The notes: a model not told the origin generated them from the sequence alone. A DNA stretch of 40,485 bases from an uncultured Rhizobium sp. (GCA_945952245.1 CAMFHT010000004.1:1-40485), one strand, 5' to 3'. Counted from the first letter of the stretch, positions 9,752 to 22,658 are shown. A program made the numbers and translations.

Positions 9752-11358
9752 TGGCCGTTCTCAAGTCCCAGGCGAACCTGAAGTCGGAAGTAGCGCGGGC
9801 GAACCGCGCCGCCATGCAGGCAAAGCTTTTGGAGGTTCGCGACGCGGTAGCCCTTGCCGAAGCCGGCGGCGGAGAGGTTGCGCGGGAACGGCACGTGAAG
9901 CGCGGAAAGCTCCTGCCACGCGAGCGGGTGCAGCGGCTTCTCGATCCGGGCTCACCCTTCCTGGAGATCGGCGCGACCGCCGCCCATGGCCTCTATGACG
10001 GCGCAAGCCCCGGGGCCGGCATCGTCACCGGCATCGGTCGGGTCGAGGGGCAGGAGGTCATGATCGTCGCCAATGATGCGACGGTGAAGGGCGGCACCTA
10101 TTACCCGATGACAGTGAAGAAGCATCTGCGCGCGCAGGAGATCGCAGCGGAGAACCGGCTGCCCTGCCTTTACCTCGTCGATTCCGGCGGGGCCAACCTG
10201 CCGAACCAGGACGAGGTCTTTCCGGACCGCGATCATTTCGGCCGCATCTTCTACAACCAGGCGCGGATGTCCGCCGCCGGCATTCCGCAGATCGCGGCGG
10301 TCCTCGGCTCCTGCACGGCTGGCGGCGCCTATGTGCCGGCCATGTCGGACGAGGCGATCATCGTCAAGGAGCAGGGAACCATCTTCCTCGCCGGCCCGCC
10401 GCTGGTGAAGGCTGCGACGGGCGAGGAGGTGAGCGCCGAGGACCTCGGCGGCGGAGATGTCCATACACGCCTGTCGGGTGTGGCCGATCACCTGGCGAAC
10501 GACGACCAGCACGCCCTTGCCCTGATGCGCCGGGCGGTTGCCTCGCTCAATCGACAGAAGCGGGTCGATGTTGCGCTGCAGTCGCCGGAGGATCCGCTCT
10601 ATGATCCCGAAGAAATCTACGCGATCGTGCCCGGTACACTCACCCAGCCCTATGATATCCGCGAGGTCATCGCGCGGGTGGTGGATGGCTCCCGGTTCGA
10701 GGAGTTCAAGGCCCGATTCGGAACCACGCTCGTCTGTGGCTTCGCCCATGTGATGGGCATGCCTGTTGGCATTATCGCCAACAACGGCGTGCTCTTCTCC
10801 GAAAGTGCGGTCAAGGGCGCGCATTTCGTCGAGCTCTGCTCGCAACGCAAGGTTCCGCTGGTCTTCCTGCAGAACATCACCGGTTTCATGGTGGGCCGCA
10901 AATACGAGGCCGAGGGCATTGCCCGCCACGGCGCCAAGCTGGTGACGGCGGTGGCAACGACCTCCGTGCCGAAGATCACCATGCTGGTCGGCGGCTCCTT
11001 CGGCGCCGGCAATTACGGCATGGCGGGCCGCGCCTATTCGCCCCGCTTCCTCTGGACCTGGCCCAATTCCCGCATCTCGGTCATGGGCGGTCCGCAGGCG
11101 GCAGGCGTGCTCGCAACCGTCCGCCGCGAGGCGCTGGAGCGTTCCGGCAAAAGCTGGAGCGCGGAGGAGGAGGCAGCCTTCAAGCAGCCGGTCATCGACC
11201 AGTTCGAAGAGCAGGGCCATCCGCTCTATGCTTCCGCCCGGCTCTGGGACGACGGCGTGATCGATCCGGCGCGCACCCGGCAAGTGCTGGCTTTGAGCCT
11301 TTCCGCTGCGCTCAATGCGCCGATCGAGGATACGCGCTTCGGCGTGTTCCGGATGTGA
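9751..11358 (+). CDS. mccB: Methylcrotonoyl-CoA carboxylase carboxyltransferase (beta) subunit
   Basis: 535 aa carboxyltransferase; [43 protein letters not shown] is typical of MCC beta. Confidence 0.94.
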   Translation: MAVLKSQANLKSEVARANRAAMQAKLLEVRDAVALAEAGGGEVARERHVKRGKLLPRERVQRLLDPGSPFLEIGATAAHGLYDGASPGAGIVTGIGRVEGQEVMIVANDATVKGGTYYPMTVKKHLRAQEIAAENRLPCLYLVDSGGANLPNQDEVFPDRDHFGRIFYNQARMSAAGIPQIAAVLGSCTAGGAYVPAMSDEAIIVKEQGTIFLAGPPLVKAATGEEVSAEDLGGGDVHTRLSGVADHLANDDQHALALMRRAVASLNRQKRVDVALQSPEDPLYDPEEIYAIVPGTLTQPYDIREVIARVVDGSRFEEFKARFGTTLVCGFAHVMGMPVGIIANNGVLFSESAVKGAHFVELCSQRKVPLVFLQNITGFMVGRKYEAEGIARHGAKLVTAVATTSVPKITMLVGGSFGAGNYGMAGRAYSPRFLWTWPNSRISVMGGPQAAGVLATVRREALERSGKSWSAEEEAAFKQPVIDQFEEQGHPLYASARLWDDGVIDPARTRQVLALSLSAALNAPIEDTRFGVFRM

Positions 11359-11368
11359 GGAGGGGCTG

Positions 11369-13354
11369 ATGTTTTCAAAGATCCTCATCGCGAACCGCGG
11401 CGAAATTGCCGTCCGGATCATCCGGACCTGCCGCAGGCTTGGCGTGAAGACTGTTGCCGTCCATTCCGACGCCGACCGGAACGCCCTCTTCGTCGACATG
11501 GCGGACGAGGCGATTGCGCTTGGCGGACAGACGGCAGCGGAAAGCTATCTGAAGGGCGAAAGGATCATCGAGGCCGCGATCAGGACAGGCGCTGAGGCGA
11601 TCCACCCTGGATATGGCTTCCTCTCCGAAAATCCCGATTTTGCCGACGCCGTCACCAAAGCAGGCCTGCGCTTCATCGGCCCGCCGGCCTCCGCCATCCG
11701 CGCCATGGGGCTGAAGGATGCAGCCAAGGTCGCCATGGAAAAGGCGGGCGTGCCCGTCGTCCCCGGCTATCACGGAACAAGCCGTGATCCCGATCACCTG
11801 CTGAACGAGGCAAGGCGTATCGGCTTCCCGGTCCTGATCAAGGCCCGCGCCGGCGGCGGCGGAAAGGGCATGCGGCGGGTGGAAAGCGAAGCCGAATTCA
11901 AGTTGGCGCTGGAAAGCGCGGAGCGCGAAGCGCAGGCGAGTTTCGGCGATCCCGCCTGCCTCATCGAGAAATATGTCTCCCATCCCCGCCATATCGAGAT
12001 CCAGGTCTTTGCCGACGATCACGGAAACGTCGTTCACCTTTTCGAGCGCGACTGTTCCGCCCAGCGCCGGCACCAGAAGGTGATCGAGGAAGCACCCGCC
12101 CCCGGCATGCCGGAGGACATGCGCGCCGCCATGGGCGCAGCAGCAGTCAAGGCCGCGAAGGCCATCGGCTATTCCGGCGCCGGAACGGTGGAGTTCATTG
12201 CCGATGCCTCGGAAGGGCTCGGCATGGACCGCTTCTGGTTCATGGAAATGAACACCCGCCTTCAGGTCGAGCATCCGGTGACGGAAGCGATCACCGGTGA
12301 GGATCTGGTCGAATGGCAGTTGCGGGTCGCCTCCGGCGAGGTCCTGCCGAAGCGGCAGGACGAACTGGAGATGAAGGGATGGGCCGTCGAGGCCCGTCTA
12401 TACGCAGAGGATGTTCCGGCTGGCTTCCTGCCGTCGACCGGAACGATTTCCCATCTCGACCTGCCGGAGGATCTCGTCCGCATCGACAGCGGCATCCGGA
12501 CGGGCGATCGCGTCACGCCGTTTTACGACCCGATGATCGCCAAGCTCATCGCAGCAGGCACCACCCGCGCCGAGGCACTGTCGCGGCTGGAGCGGGCGCT
12601 GGCGGAGGTGCGGATCACCGGCCTCACCACCAATGCGGCCTTTCTCCGCCGTCTCATCCGCCAGCCGGATTTCGCGGCCGGCAATCCCGACACCGGCCTG
12701 ATCGGCCGGCACATCGAAGAGCTGGCGAAAGAGCAGGAGGCCGGGCCGGAGATAACGGCTCTTGCCGCTCTCGTGCTGACGGGACTGCTGGACCCACCTG
12801 CTTCCACCGATCCGTGGGCGAACCTGTCAGGTTTCCGCCTCTGGTCGAGACCGGAAGAGGTCGTGGTTCTGGATCGGGACGGCGATTGGCAGGAGGTCCG
12901 GCTGACGGCAAAGGTGGATGGCGGCTGGGTTGTGCGCCTCGGCGCGCAATCCGTGGAACTCGGCGTGCGTCGACCAGGGGCGGATCGCTACCGCCTTGCC
13001 GTCGATGGCCGTTCCGTCGAGGCCTTGCTGGTCCGGGCCGATGCCGGGATCACCGTGTTCTCGCAGGGAGCCTCCCATCGCTTTCGGCTTGCCGATCTTC
13101 TCGGCCAGAGCCATGCGGACACCCATGCCGGCGATCATGTGACCGCACCCATGCCGGGTCTCGTCAAGCAGGTGCGGGTGAGAGCGGGCGAGGGCGTCCA
13201 GGCCGGACAGGCTCTCGCCGTCATGGAGGCGATGAAGATGGAGCTGACCCTTTCCGCGCCGCGCGCAGGCAGGGTCGCTTCGGTCCGTGTCGCGGAAGGC
13301 GAGCAGGTGGAGGCAGGCGCGCTCCTCATCGACCTGGAGCCGGAAAATGGCTGA
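11369..13354 (+). CDS. mccA: Methylcrotonoyl-CoA carboxylase biotin-carrying (alpha) subunit
   Basis: Biotin carboxylase N-terminus (FSKILIANRGEIAVRIIRTCRRLG), GGGGKGMR ATP-grasp loop, C-terminal biotinyl motif VMEAMKMELT. Confidence 0.94.
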   Translation: MFSKILIANRGEIAVRIIRTCRRLGVKTVAVHSDADRNALFVDMADEAIALGGQTAAESYLKGERIIEAAIRTGAEAIHPGYGFLSENPDFADAVTKAGLRFIGPPASAIRAMGLKDAAKVAMEKAGVPVVPGYHGTSRDPDHLLNEARRIGFPVLIKARAGGGGKGMRRVESEAEFKLALESAEREAQASFGDPACLIEKYVSHPRHIEIQVFADDHGNVVHLFERDCSAQRRHQKVIEEAPAPGMPEDMRAAMGAAAVKAAKAIGYSGAGTVEFIADASEGLGMDRFWFMEMNTRLQVEHPVTEAITGEDLVEWQLRVASGEVLPKRQDELEMKGWAVEARLYAEDVPAGFLPSTGTISHLDLPEDLVRIDSGIRTGDRVTPFYDPMIAKLIAAGTTRAEALSRLERALAEVRITGLTTNAAFLRRLIRQPDFAAGNPDTGLIGRHIEELAKEQEAGPEITALAALVLTGLLDPPASTDPWANLSGFRLWSRPEEVVVLDRDGDWQEVRLTAKVDGGWVVRLGAQSVELGVRRPGADRYRLAVDGRSVEALLVRADAGITVFSQGASHRFRLADLLGQSHADTHAGDHVTAPMPGLVKQVRVRAGEGVQAGQALAVMEAMKMELTLSAPRAGRVASVRVAEGEQVEAGALLIDLEPENG

Positions 13355-14204
13355 CTTCGTTCTCGTCCACGAAATGGCGCCGCGCGACGGGCTGCAGAAC
13401 GAGAAGCGCCCGATCCCGACGCCGGACAAGATCCGCCTTGTCGACATGCTGTCCGAATGCGGCTTCCGCCGCATCGAGGTCACGAGCTTCGTGCGGGCCG
13501 ATTGGGTTCCGCAGCTTGCCGATGGCGCGGAGGTCATGGCAGGCATAAACCGGCGGCATGGCACGGCGTACACGGCGCTCACGCCCAATCTCCGCGGCTA
13601 TGCGGCGGCGCGCGATGCGGCGGCCGATCACGTGGCGGTCTTTGCGGCGGCCTCCGAAAGCTTCAGCCGGAAGAACATCAATTGCTCGATCGCAGAAAGC
13701 CTCGACCGCTTCCTGCCGCTTCTCGATGCGGCCAGGGCGGACGGCGTGCCGGTGCGGGGCTATGTCTCCTGCGTCACCGATTGTCCCTATGAAGGTCGCA
13801 TAGAGCCTTCAGCGGTCGCGCGCGTCGCAAGGCAGCTCTACGACATGGGCTGTTTCGAAGTCTCGCTTGGCGATACGATCGGGCACGGTACCCCGGAGAC
13901 CGTCAGTGCCATGCTGGATGCCGTTCTTGCGGAGGTGCCTGCGGAACGGCTGTCCGGGCATTTCCACGCTACGAAAGGCAGGGCGCTCGATAATATCGCA
14001 GTCTCGCTCGGCAAGGGCCTTCGTATATTCGATTCCTCTGCCGGCGGTCTTGGCGGTTGCCCCTATGCGCCGGGCGCCTCCGGCAACGTCGCGACCGGTG
14101 CGGTGGTGGATCTTCTGGAACGCCTCGGTTTTGACACCGGGATCGACCGCGGCAAACTTGACGAAGCCGAAGCCTTTGCGAAAACGCTGAGGAGCGCCCA
14201 ATGA
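13347..14204 (+). CDS. mvaB: Hydroxymethylglutaryl-CoA lyase
   Basis: VHEMAPRDGLQNEKRPIPTPDKIRLVDMLSECGFRRIEVTSFV... GGLGGCPYAPGASGNVATGAVVDLLERLG. Overlaps the end of mccA. Confidence 0.93.
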   Translation: MADFVLVHEMAPRDGLQNEKRPIPTPDKIRLVDMLSECGFRRIEVTSFVRADWVPQLADGAEVMAGINRRHGTAYTALTPNLRGYAAARDAAADHVAVFAAASESFSRKNINCSIAESLDRFLPLLDAARADGVPVRGYVSCVTDCPYEGRIEPSAVARVARQLYDMGCFEVSLGDTIGHGTPETVSAMLDAVLAEVPAERLSGHFHATKGRALDNIAVSLGKGLRIFDSSAGGLGGCPYAPGASGNVATGAVVDLLERLGFDTGIDRGKLDEAEAFAKTLRSAQ

Positions 14205-14983
14205 CCTTCGAGACCATTCGTCTGGAAATGGACCCGCGCGGCATTGCCCGCCTGACGCTGGCGCGGGCGGAAAAGCACAATGCGCTGAACGAGCAGATGA
14301 TGCGCGAAATCACCGCTGCCTGCGGCGACCTGGCATCCGATGCCAAGGTGCGCGCCGTGATCCTTGCCGCCGATGGCCCGACCTTCTGCGCCGGCGGCGA
14401 TCTTGGCTGGATGAAGGAACAGGCGGCAAAGGACCGTGCCGGCAAGATCGAGGGTGCGGGCGTGCTTGCCGCCATGCTGAAGACGCTGGACGAGCTGCCG
14501 AAGCCTGTCATTGCCCGCGTTCAGGGCAATGCCTTCGGCGGCGGCATCGGCATGATGGCGGTGGCCGACATCGTCGTGGCGGCCGAAGGTGTCGGATTGG
14601 CGCTCACTGAAACGCGGCTCGGCCTGATCGCCGCCACGATCGGGCCCTATGTCGTGGCCCGCATCGGCGAAGGCTGGGCGCGCCGCACGCTTCTGTCCGC
14701 CCGCCGCTTCTCTCCCGAGGAAGCGCTGACCATGGGTCTAGTTTCACGCATTGCAACGCCCGCCGATCTCGATGCGGCGGTCGAGGACGAGGCGGCGGCC
14801 TTTCTTGCCTGCGCGCCGGGTGCCGTGGCGCATGCGAAGGCCTATGTGCGGGCGCTCACGCGTGGCAATCTCGCCGATCCCGTCGCCTTCAGTGCGGAGG
14901 CGCTGGCCGATCGCTGGGAAAGCGAGGAAACACAGGCCGGCATCGCTGCCTTTCTGGCCCGCCGGCCCATGCCCTGGGCTTGA
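14201..14983 (+). CDS. liuC: Enoyl-CoA hydratase/isomerase family, probable methylglutaconyl-CoA hydratase
   Basis: Crotonase fold motifs (FCAGGDLGWMKEQA, VQGNAFGGGIGMMAVADIVVAAE); ATGA overlap with mvaB in the leucine operon. Confidence 0.85.
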   Translation: MTFETIRLEMDPRGIARLTLARAEKHNALNEQMMREITAACGDLASDAKVRAVILAADGPTFCAGGDLGWMKEQAAKDRAGKIEGAGVLAAMLKTLDELPKPVIARVQGNAFGGGIGMMAVADIVVAAEGVGLALTETRLGLIAATIGPYVVARIGEGWARRTLLSARRFSPEEALTMGLVSRIATPADLDAAVEDEAAAFLACAPGAVAHAKAYVRALTRGNLADPVAFSAEALADRWESEETQAGIAAFLARRPMPWA

Positions 14984-15065
14984 TGCTGTGGCCATGCAAT
15001 GCACAGTGTTGCCATATGCCTGCATCACCTGCAGGCCTCTGCCTGTTCTTGAGGATTTTGAACGC

Positions 15066-15518
15066 ATGGACGACAAGGATCTGGCGCTGCTTGCGGCCCT
15101 GCAGCGAAATGCGCGGCTCACCTCCATCGAGCTTGCCGAGAAGATCCATCTCTCGCCATCCCCTGTCCAGCGGCGGCAGAAGCAGCTGGAAAAGGACGGC
15201 GTCATCCAGTCATACGTCACGCTGCTCGACCAGGAAAAGCTCGGCCTCAAGGTCAGCGTCTTCGTCTCGGTGCAGCTCGTCAGCCAGGACGACGAGAACA
15301 TCTCCTCCTTCGAGCGGGACATCGCCACCGTCCCCCAGGTCATGGAATGCTACCTCATGACCGGGGACTACGATTACCTGCTCCGCGTCGTCACCCATGA
15401 TCTCCACGAGTTCGAGGAGCTCCTGCGTTCACGCCTCATCAAGATGAAGCAGGTGAAGTCCATCCGCTCCTCTTCCGCCCTGAGGCGCGTCGTCTACAAG
15501 ACGGCGCTGCCCATTTAG
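15066..15518 (+). CDS. Lrp/AsnC-family transcriptional regulator (BkdR-like)
   Basis: MDDKDLALLAALQRNARLTSIELAEKIHLSPSPVQRRQKQLEKDGVIQSYVTLLD, then a RAM-type domain. Convergent with the bkd operon. Confidence 0.88.
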   Translation: MDDKDLALLAALQRNARLTSIELAEKIHLSPSPVQRRQKQLEKDGVIQSYVTLLDQEKLGLKVSVFVSVQLVSQDDENISSFERDIATVPQVMECYLMTGDYDYLLRVVTHDLHEFEELLRSRLIKMKQVKSIRSSSALRRVVYKTALPI

Positions 15519-15530
15519 GTTTGTCTGCAC

Positions 15531-16922
15531 TTACATATGCAGCCCATGCCCCAGTGCCGCCATGGCCGCTTCGGGGAAGGCTTCCGAAAGCGTCGGGTGC
15601 GCATGGACAGTGCCGGCCACGTCTTCGAGGCGCGCACCCATCTCGATGGCGAGCGCGAAGGCGGCGGAAACCTCGGACACATGCCCGCCCACGGCCTGGA
15701 TGCCGAGCACGAGGTGATTGTCCGCCCGCGCCACGATCCGCACGAAACCCTCTTCCGAGCCCAGCGTCATCGCCCGCCCGTTCGCCATGAAGGGGAATTG
15801 GCCGATGACGACGTCATGCCCTTGCGCCTTCGCCTCTTCGGGCGAAAGCCCGGCGCTGACGATTTCCGGCGAGGAGAAGCAGACGGCAGGAATGACGCGC
15901 TTGTCGAAACTGCGGCGCTTGCCGGCGATGATCTCCGCCACCATCTCGCCCTGCGCCATGGCCCGGTGCGCCAGCATGGGCTCGCCCGTCACGTCGCCAA
16001 TGGCATAGATGCCGCGCATGGAGGTGCGGCACTGATCATCGACGCGCAGGAAGGGACCGCTCATGTCGAGCTCCAGCTCCTCCCGGCCCCAGCCTTCCGT
16101 CAGCGGCCTACGGCCGACCGTCACCAGCACATGGCTGGCCGCCAGGGATCTTTCCGTGCCATCGGCGAGGGTCAGGGTCACGCCCTCCGGTGAAGGCCCC
16201 TTGAGGCGTGTTGCTGTCATCATGTCGATGCCGAGCGCGGCGAGCGTTGTCTCCACGGGCTTCACGAGGGCAGCATCGTAGAGCGGCAGGATCCGGTCCT
16301 GCGCTTCAATCAATGTCACCTTTGCGCCGAGCCTGGCGAAGGCCGTCCCAAGCTCCACCCCGATATAGCCGGCGCCGATCACGGCGAGTGTGTCCGGCAC
16401 CTCCTTCAGCGCCAGCGCCTCCGTCGAGGACAATACCTTGCCGCCGAAAGGCAGCATCGGCAGCTCCACCGGCACGGAGCCGGTGGCGATGACGACGTTC
16501 TCGGCCCGGATGAGCTGCATGCCGGTCTCGGTCTCGACCTCCACCGTCTTGCCGTCGCGGAACCGGGCATGGCCGATGACGGTCTTCACCCGCGCCTTCT
16601 TGAGGAGCCCGGCGACCCCGCCGGTCAGGCGCTGGACGATGCCGTTCTTCCAGTCCTGCGTCTTCGCGAAGTCCATCTCCGGCGCGGCGAGGCTCAACCC
16701 GTAAGGCGTGGCTTTCAGCGATGCCGCCTTGGCCGCGTGAAAATCCTCCGCCGCATGGATCAGCGCCTTGGAGGGGATGCAGCCGATGTTGAGGCAGGTG
16801 CCGCCGGGCCGGGCCTTCTCGACGATGACCGTGTCTACGCCGAGCTGGCCGGCACGGATGGCCGTGACGTAACCGCCGGGGCCGGCACCGATCACGAGGA
16901 GCTTGCAGGAAATCTCTTTCAT
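15531..16922 (-). CDS. lpdA: Dihydrolipoyl dehydrogenase (E3)
   Basis: GAGPGGYVTAIRAGQLG, redox-active GGTCLNIGCIPSKALIH, C-terminal HAHPTLSEAF. Confidence 0.95.
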   Translation of the reverse strand: MKEISCKLLVIGAGPGGYVTAIRAGQLGVDTVIVEKARPGGTCLNIGCIPSKALIHAAEDFHAAKAASLKATPYGLSLAAPEMDFAKTQDWKNGIVQRLTGGVAGLLKKARVKTVIGHARFRDGKTVEVETETGMQLIRAENVVIATGSVPVELPMLPFGGKVLSSTEALALKEVPDTLAVIGAGYIGVELGTAFARLGAKVTLIEAQDRILPLYDAALVKPVETTLAALGIDMMTATRLKGPSPEGVTLTLADGTERSLAASHVLVTVGRRPLTEGWGREELELDMSGPFLRVDDQCRTSMRGIYAIGDVTGEPMLAHRAMAQGEMVAEIIAGKRRSFDKRVIPAVCFSSPEIVSAGLSPEEAKAQGHDVVIGQFPFMANGRAMTLGSEEGFVRIVARADNHLVLGIQAVGGHVSEVSAAFALAIEMGARLEDVAGTVHAHPTLSEAFPEAAMAALGHGLHM

Positions 16923-16923
16923 C

Positions 16924-18258
16924 TCAATCCTCCACGAAGATCATGGCCGGGGTTTCCAGCAACGTCTTGATGCGCTGGATGAAGGTTGCCGCATCATGGC
17001 CGTCGATGACGCGATGGTCGAAGCTGGAGGATAGGTTCATCATCCTGCGCGGCACGAATTGCGTGCCATCCCAATGGGGACGTACCATCATCTTGTTGAC
17101 CCCGATGATTGCGACCTCCGGATGATTGATGACGGGCGTCGAAACAATGCCGCCGAGGGCACCGAGGGAGGAGATGGTGATGGTCGATCCCTCCAGCTCC
17201 TCGCGGAGTGCGGTTCCGGCGCGTGCCGCCTCGCTCAAGCGGACCATCTCCTTCGCGCAGTCGTGAATGTCCCGCGCTTCCGCATGATGCACCACGGGTA
17301 CCATCAGGCCGGAAGGCGTCTGCGCCGCAATGCCGATGTGAACGCCGCCATACTGGCGGATCACGCCGGCCTCGTCGTCGAATCGGGAATTGAAGACGGG
17401 CTGGTGCGCGATCGCCTTCACCATGGCGCGCATGAGGAAAGGCAGGATGGTGAGCTTCACCCGCCCCGGCTTCAGCGTGCGGTTCAGGCTCGCCCGCAGT
17501 TCTTCCAGGGCCGTCAGATCCACCTCTTCCACATAGGTGATGTGGGGGATCTGGCGCTTGGCAAGGCTCATCTTCTCCGCGATGCGGCGGCGAAGGCCGA
17601 CCATCTTGATCTCCTTGACGGAGGTGTCGCGCTGCGGACCCTGGGCGGAAGCTACAGGAGCCACGGAGCCCTGGTCGAGGAACAGGTCGAGATCCTCGTG
17701 CGTGATGCGCCCAGCCGGACCGGAGCCGGGAACCTGGCGCAGATCGACGCCCGTTTCTCTGGCCCTGAGCCGCACTGCCGGCGAGGCAAGCGGCTTTTCG
17801 CCGGCGGGCCGCGGTGCGCCATGGCTCATGGCCGGGCGCGAATCGTCCGAAGCGGGCCTTGCCGCCGGCTCAGGCTTTCGCGTCACCATGCGTTCTGGCG
17901 CCGCCGCCGGGGTGCTAGCCGCCTCCGCCGCCTTCTCGGCATTGCCTTCGATGGCCGCCTCTTCCAGCGGCGTCGGGGTGACCTCCTCGATGGCGGGCTC
18001 TTCTGCGCCTGCCTCGCCCTCGAACGCGATCTTCAGGATCGGCGTGCCGACGGCGACGACCTCGCCCATGGCAGCACCCAGCCAGGTCACCTTGCCGTCG
18101 ACGGGGGAGGGGATCTCGACGGTCGCCTTGCCGGTCATCACGGCGGCGAGGATGTCGTCCTCGCGCACCGCGTCGCCTTCCTTAACATGCCATTCGACGA
18201 TCTCCGCCTCGGCCACGCCTTCACCGACGTCGGGCAGCTTTACTGTATGAACGGGCAT
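16924..18258 (-). CDS. bkdB: Branched-chain alpha-keto acid dehydrogenase E2 (dihydrolipoamide acyltransferase)
   Basis: N-terminal lipoyl domain (lipoyl lysine in MTGKATVEI), peripheral subunit binding domain, catalytic FDHRVIDGHDAATF. Confidence 0.92.
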   Translation of the reverse strand: MPVHTVKLPDVGEGVAEAEIVEWHVKEGDAVREDDILAAVMTGKATVEIPSPVDGKVTWLGAAMGEVVAVGTPILKIAFEGEAGAEEPAIEEVTPTPLEEAAIEGNAEKAAEAASTPAAAPERMVTRKPEPAARPASDDSRPAMSHGAPRPAGEKPLASPAVRLRARETGVDLRQVPGSGPAGRITHEDLDLFLDQGSVAPVASAQGPQRDTSVKEIKMVGLRRRIAEKMSLAKRQIPHITYVEEVDLTALEELRASLNRTLKPGRVKLTILPFLMRAMVKAIAHQPVFNSRFDDEAGVIRQYGGVHIGIAAQTPSGLMVPVVHHAEARDIHDCAKEMVRLSEAARAGTALREELEGSTITISSLGALGGIVSTPVINHPEVAIIGVNKMMVRPHWDGTQFVPRRMMNLSSSFDHRVIDGHDAATFIQRIKTLLETPAMIFVED

Positions 18259-18259
18259 G

Positions 18260-19273
18260 TCAGGCCTCCATCAGGTCGCGGATCGCCCGGCCGACGCGGG
18301 CCGGCCCGGGGAAATAGTCCCATTCCTGGGCATGCGGATAGGGCGTGTCCCAGCCGGCGACGCGGGCAACCGGTGCCTCGAGGTGGTAGAAGCAGTGCTC
18401 TTGCACCAGCGCCGTCAGCTCCGCACCGAAGCCGGAAGTCAGCGTTGCCTCGTGCAGTACCATGCAGCGACCGGTCTTCGAGACCGAGCGCACGATCGCA
18501 TCGAGATCGAGCGGCAGCAGGGTGCGAAGGTCGATCACCTCGCAATCGACGCCCGTTTCCTCCGCAGCGGCGATCGCCACATGCACCATGGTGCCATAGG
18601 CGAGAATGGTCATCGCCGTGCCCGGCCGGGCGGTTACGGCTTCGCCGAGCGGAACGCGGTAATGCTCCTCCGGCACGTCGGCCGCCGGATGTCCGGTCCA
18701 GGGCGTGACCGGCCGGTCGTGATGGCCGTCGAAGGGACCGTTATAGAGCCGCTTCGGCTCGAGGAAGATCACGGGGTCCGGGTCTTCGATCGAGGAGATC
18801 AGCAGCCCCTTCGCATCATAGGGATTGGAGGGAACCACGACCTTCAGCCCGCACACGTGGGTGAAGAGCGCTTCGGGGCTCTGGCTGTGGGTCTGGCCGC
18901 CAAAGATGCCGCCGCCGGTCGGCATGCGCACCACGAGCGGGCAGGTGAACTGGTTGTTGGACCGGTGGCGGATGCGCGCCGCCTCCTGCGTCAGCTGGTC
19001 ATAGGCCGGGTACATGTAGTCTGCGAACTGCACTTCGACACAGGGCTTCAGACCGAAGGCCGCCATGCCGATCGCTGCGCCGACAATGCCGGATTCGGAG
19101 ATCGGGGCATCGAAGCAGCGGGTCTTGCCGTATTTCTGCTGCAGGCCTTGCGTGCAACGGAAGACGCCGCCGAAATAGCCGACATCCTCGCCGAACACGA
19201 CGACATCCTCGTCGCGGCCCATGGAAACGTCGATGGCGCTGCGGATCGCCTCGATCATGGTCATGCGTGCCAT
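18260..19273 (-). CDS. bkdA2: Branched-chain alpha-keto acid dehydrogenase E1 beta
   Basis: 337 aa; MTMIEAIRSAIDVSMGRDEDVVVFGEDVGYFGGVFRCTQGLQQKYG typical of 2-oxoisovalerate dehydrogenase beta. Confidence 0.93.
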   Translation of the reverse strand: MARMTMIEAIRSAIDVSMGRDEDVVVFGEDVGYFGGVFRCTQGLQQKYGKTRCFDAPISESGIVGAAIGMAAFGLKPCVEVQFADYMYPAYDQLTQEAARIRHRSNNQFTCPLVVRMPTGGGIFGGQTHSQSPEALFTHVCGLKVVVPSNPYDAKGLLISSIEDPDPVIFLEPKRLYNGPFDGHHDRPVTPWTGHPAADVPEEHYRVPLGEAVTARPGTAMTILAYGTMVHVAIAAAEETGVDCEVIDLRTLLPLDLDAIVRSVSKTGRCMVLHEATLTSGFGAELTALVQEHCFYHLEAPVARVAGWDTPYPHAQEWDYFPGPARVGRAIRDLMEA

Positions 19274-19277
19274 GGCT

Positions 19278-21306
<2,029 letters not shown>

Positions 21307-21314
21307 GGCCTTCC

Positions 21315-22520
21315 TCACACGAGTTCGAGGGCAAGGGCGGTAGCCTCGCCGCCGCCGATGCAGAGCGAGGCGATGCCGCGGCGGGCGTTGCGGGCGCGCA
21401 TGGCGTGCAGCAGCGTCACCACGATGCGGGCGCCGGAAGCTCCGATCGGATGGCCGAGCGCGCAGGCCCCACCGTTGACGTTGACCTTTTCGGGATCGAG
21501 GCCCAAGTCGCGGATGGCGATCATGGCGACCACCGCAAAGGCTTCGTTGATCTCCCAGAGATCGACGTCCGAAGCCTGCCAGCCGATGCGCGAAAAAAGC
21601 GTCTTGATCGCACCGACCGGGGCGGTCGTGAAATAGGCGGGCTGGCGGGCATGGCCGGCATGGCCGACGACGCGGGCAAGCGGCGTGAGGCCTCGGGCTT
21701 CTGCCTCGCTCTCGCGCATCAGGAGAAGGGCGGCCGCGCCATCCGATATGGAGGAGGAATTCGCCGCCGTTACCGTGCCGCCTTCGCGGAAGGCCGGCCT
21801 GAGCCTGGCGATCTTGGCGGGATCGGCCTTGGCCGGCTGTTCGTCATGGTCGAGCCGTGCTGACGATCGGCCCTCGCCACGGTTCACGGAGGCGATCTCC
21901 GCGGTGAAAGCCCCGGTTGCCTCGGCCGTCAGCGCCCTCTCGAGCGACCGGCGGGCATAGTCGTCCTGCTCCTCGCGGGTAAACTGGTATTCGCCGGCGA
22001 TATCCTCGGCATAGGTGCCCATCAGGCGGCCTGAATAGGCGTCCTCCAGCCCGTCCAGAAACATGTGATCCTTGAGCTCCGCATGGCCGAGACGGGCGCC
22101 GGCGCGGGTCTTGAGCGAGAGGTAGGGTGCATTCGACATGGATTCCATGCCGCCCGCGAGCGTGATCCTGCTGCTGCCGGCAAGGAGGCCGTCATGGGCG
22201 AGCATGATCGCCTTCATGCCGGAGCCGCAGACCTTGGAGATGGTGGAGCAGGGCACGGCTTCCGGCAGCCCGCCCTTCAGTGCCGCCTGCCGTGCCGGGT
22301 TCTGGCCGAGTCCGGCGGAGAGCACATTGCCCATGAAGACCTCATCGACTGCCTGACCTTCGACCCCCGCCCGGGCAAGAGCGGCCTCCACGGCGATAGC
22401 ACCCAGCTCTGGCGCGGAAAGTGGCTGCAGGGCGCCCTGGAACGCGCCCATCGGCGTGCGGGCGGCAGAGACGATGACGACGGGATCGGTAATGCGAGCA
22501 GCGGGCAAGGCATCCTCCAT
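21315..22520 (-). CDS. Acetyl-CoA C-acyltransferase (thiolase)
   Basis: SAARTPMGAFQGAL, KVCGSGMKAIMLA, NVNGGACALGHPIGASGARI, CIGGGEA. Confidence 0.93.
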   Translation of the reverse strand: MEDALPAARITDPVVIVSAARTPMGAFQGALQPLSAPELGAIAVEAALARAGVEGQAVDEVFMGNVLSAGLGQNPARQAALKGGLPEAVPCSTISKVCGSGMKAIMLAHDGLLAGSSRITLAGGMESMSNAPYLSLKTRAGARLGHAELKDHMFLDGLEDAYSGRLMGTYAEDIAGEYQFTREEQDDYARRSLERALTAEATGAFTAEIASVNRGEGRSSARLDHDEQPAKADPAKIARLRPAFREGGTVTAANSSSISDGAAALLLMRESEAEARGLTPLARVVGHAGHARQPAYFTTAPVGAIKTLFSRIGWQASDVDLWEINEAFAVVAMIAIRDLGLDPEKVNVNGGACALGHPIGASGARIVVTLLHAMRARNARRGIASLCIGGGEATALALELV

Positions 22521-22658
22521 GGCGGTCCGGGAGGCGCAGTGACAATTGCGGGATCAGTTCGAACTGGCCTCAATGAGGTGAGGCCGCCGATCAGCGATCA
22601 ACCACATCGCTTCTCCTCCCAGAACCAAGCGATGCGGGCATGATAGTGCGAAGCCGTG

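Noticed and set aside
9952-11499. 515-aa minus-strand ORF opposite mccB
   Set aside because: Shadow ORF of high-GC codon usage; low-complexity composition.
17059-18708. 549-aa plus-strand ORF opposite bkdB/bkdA2
   Set aside because: Antisense to conserved E2 and E1 beta genes; no domain recognised.
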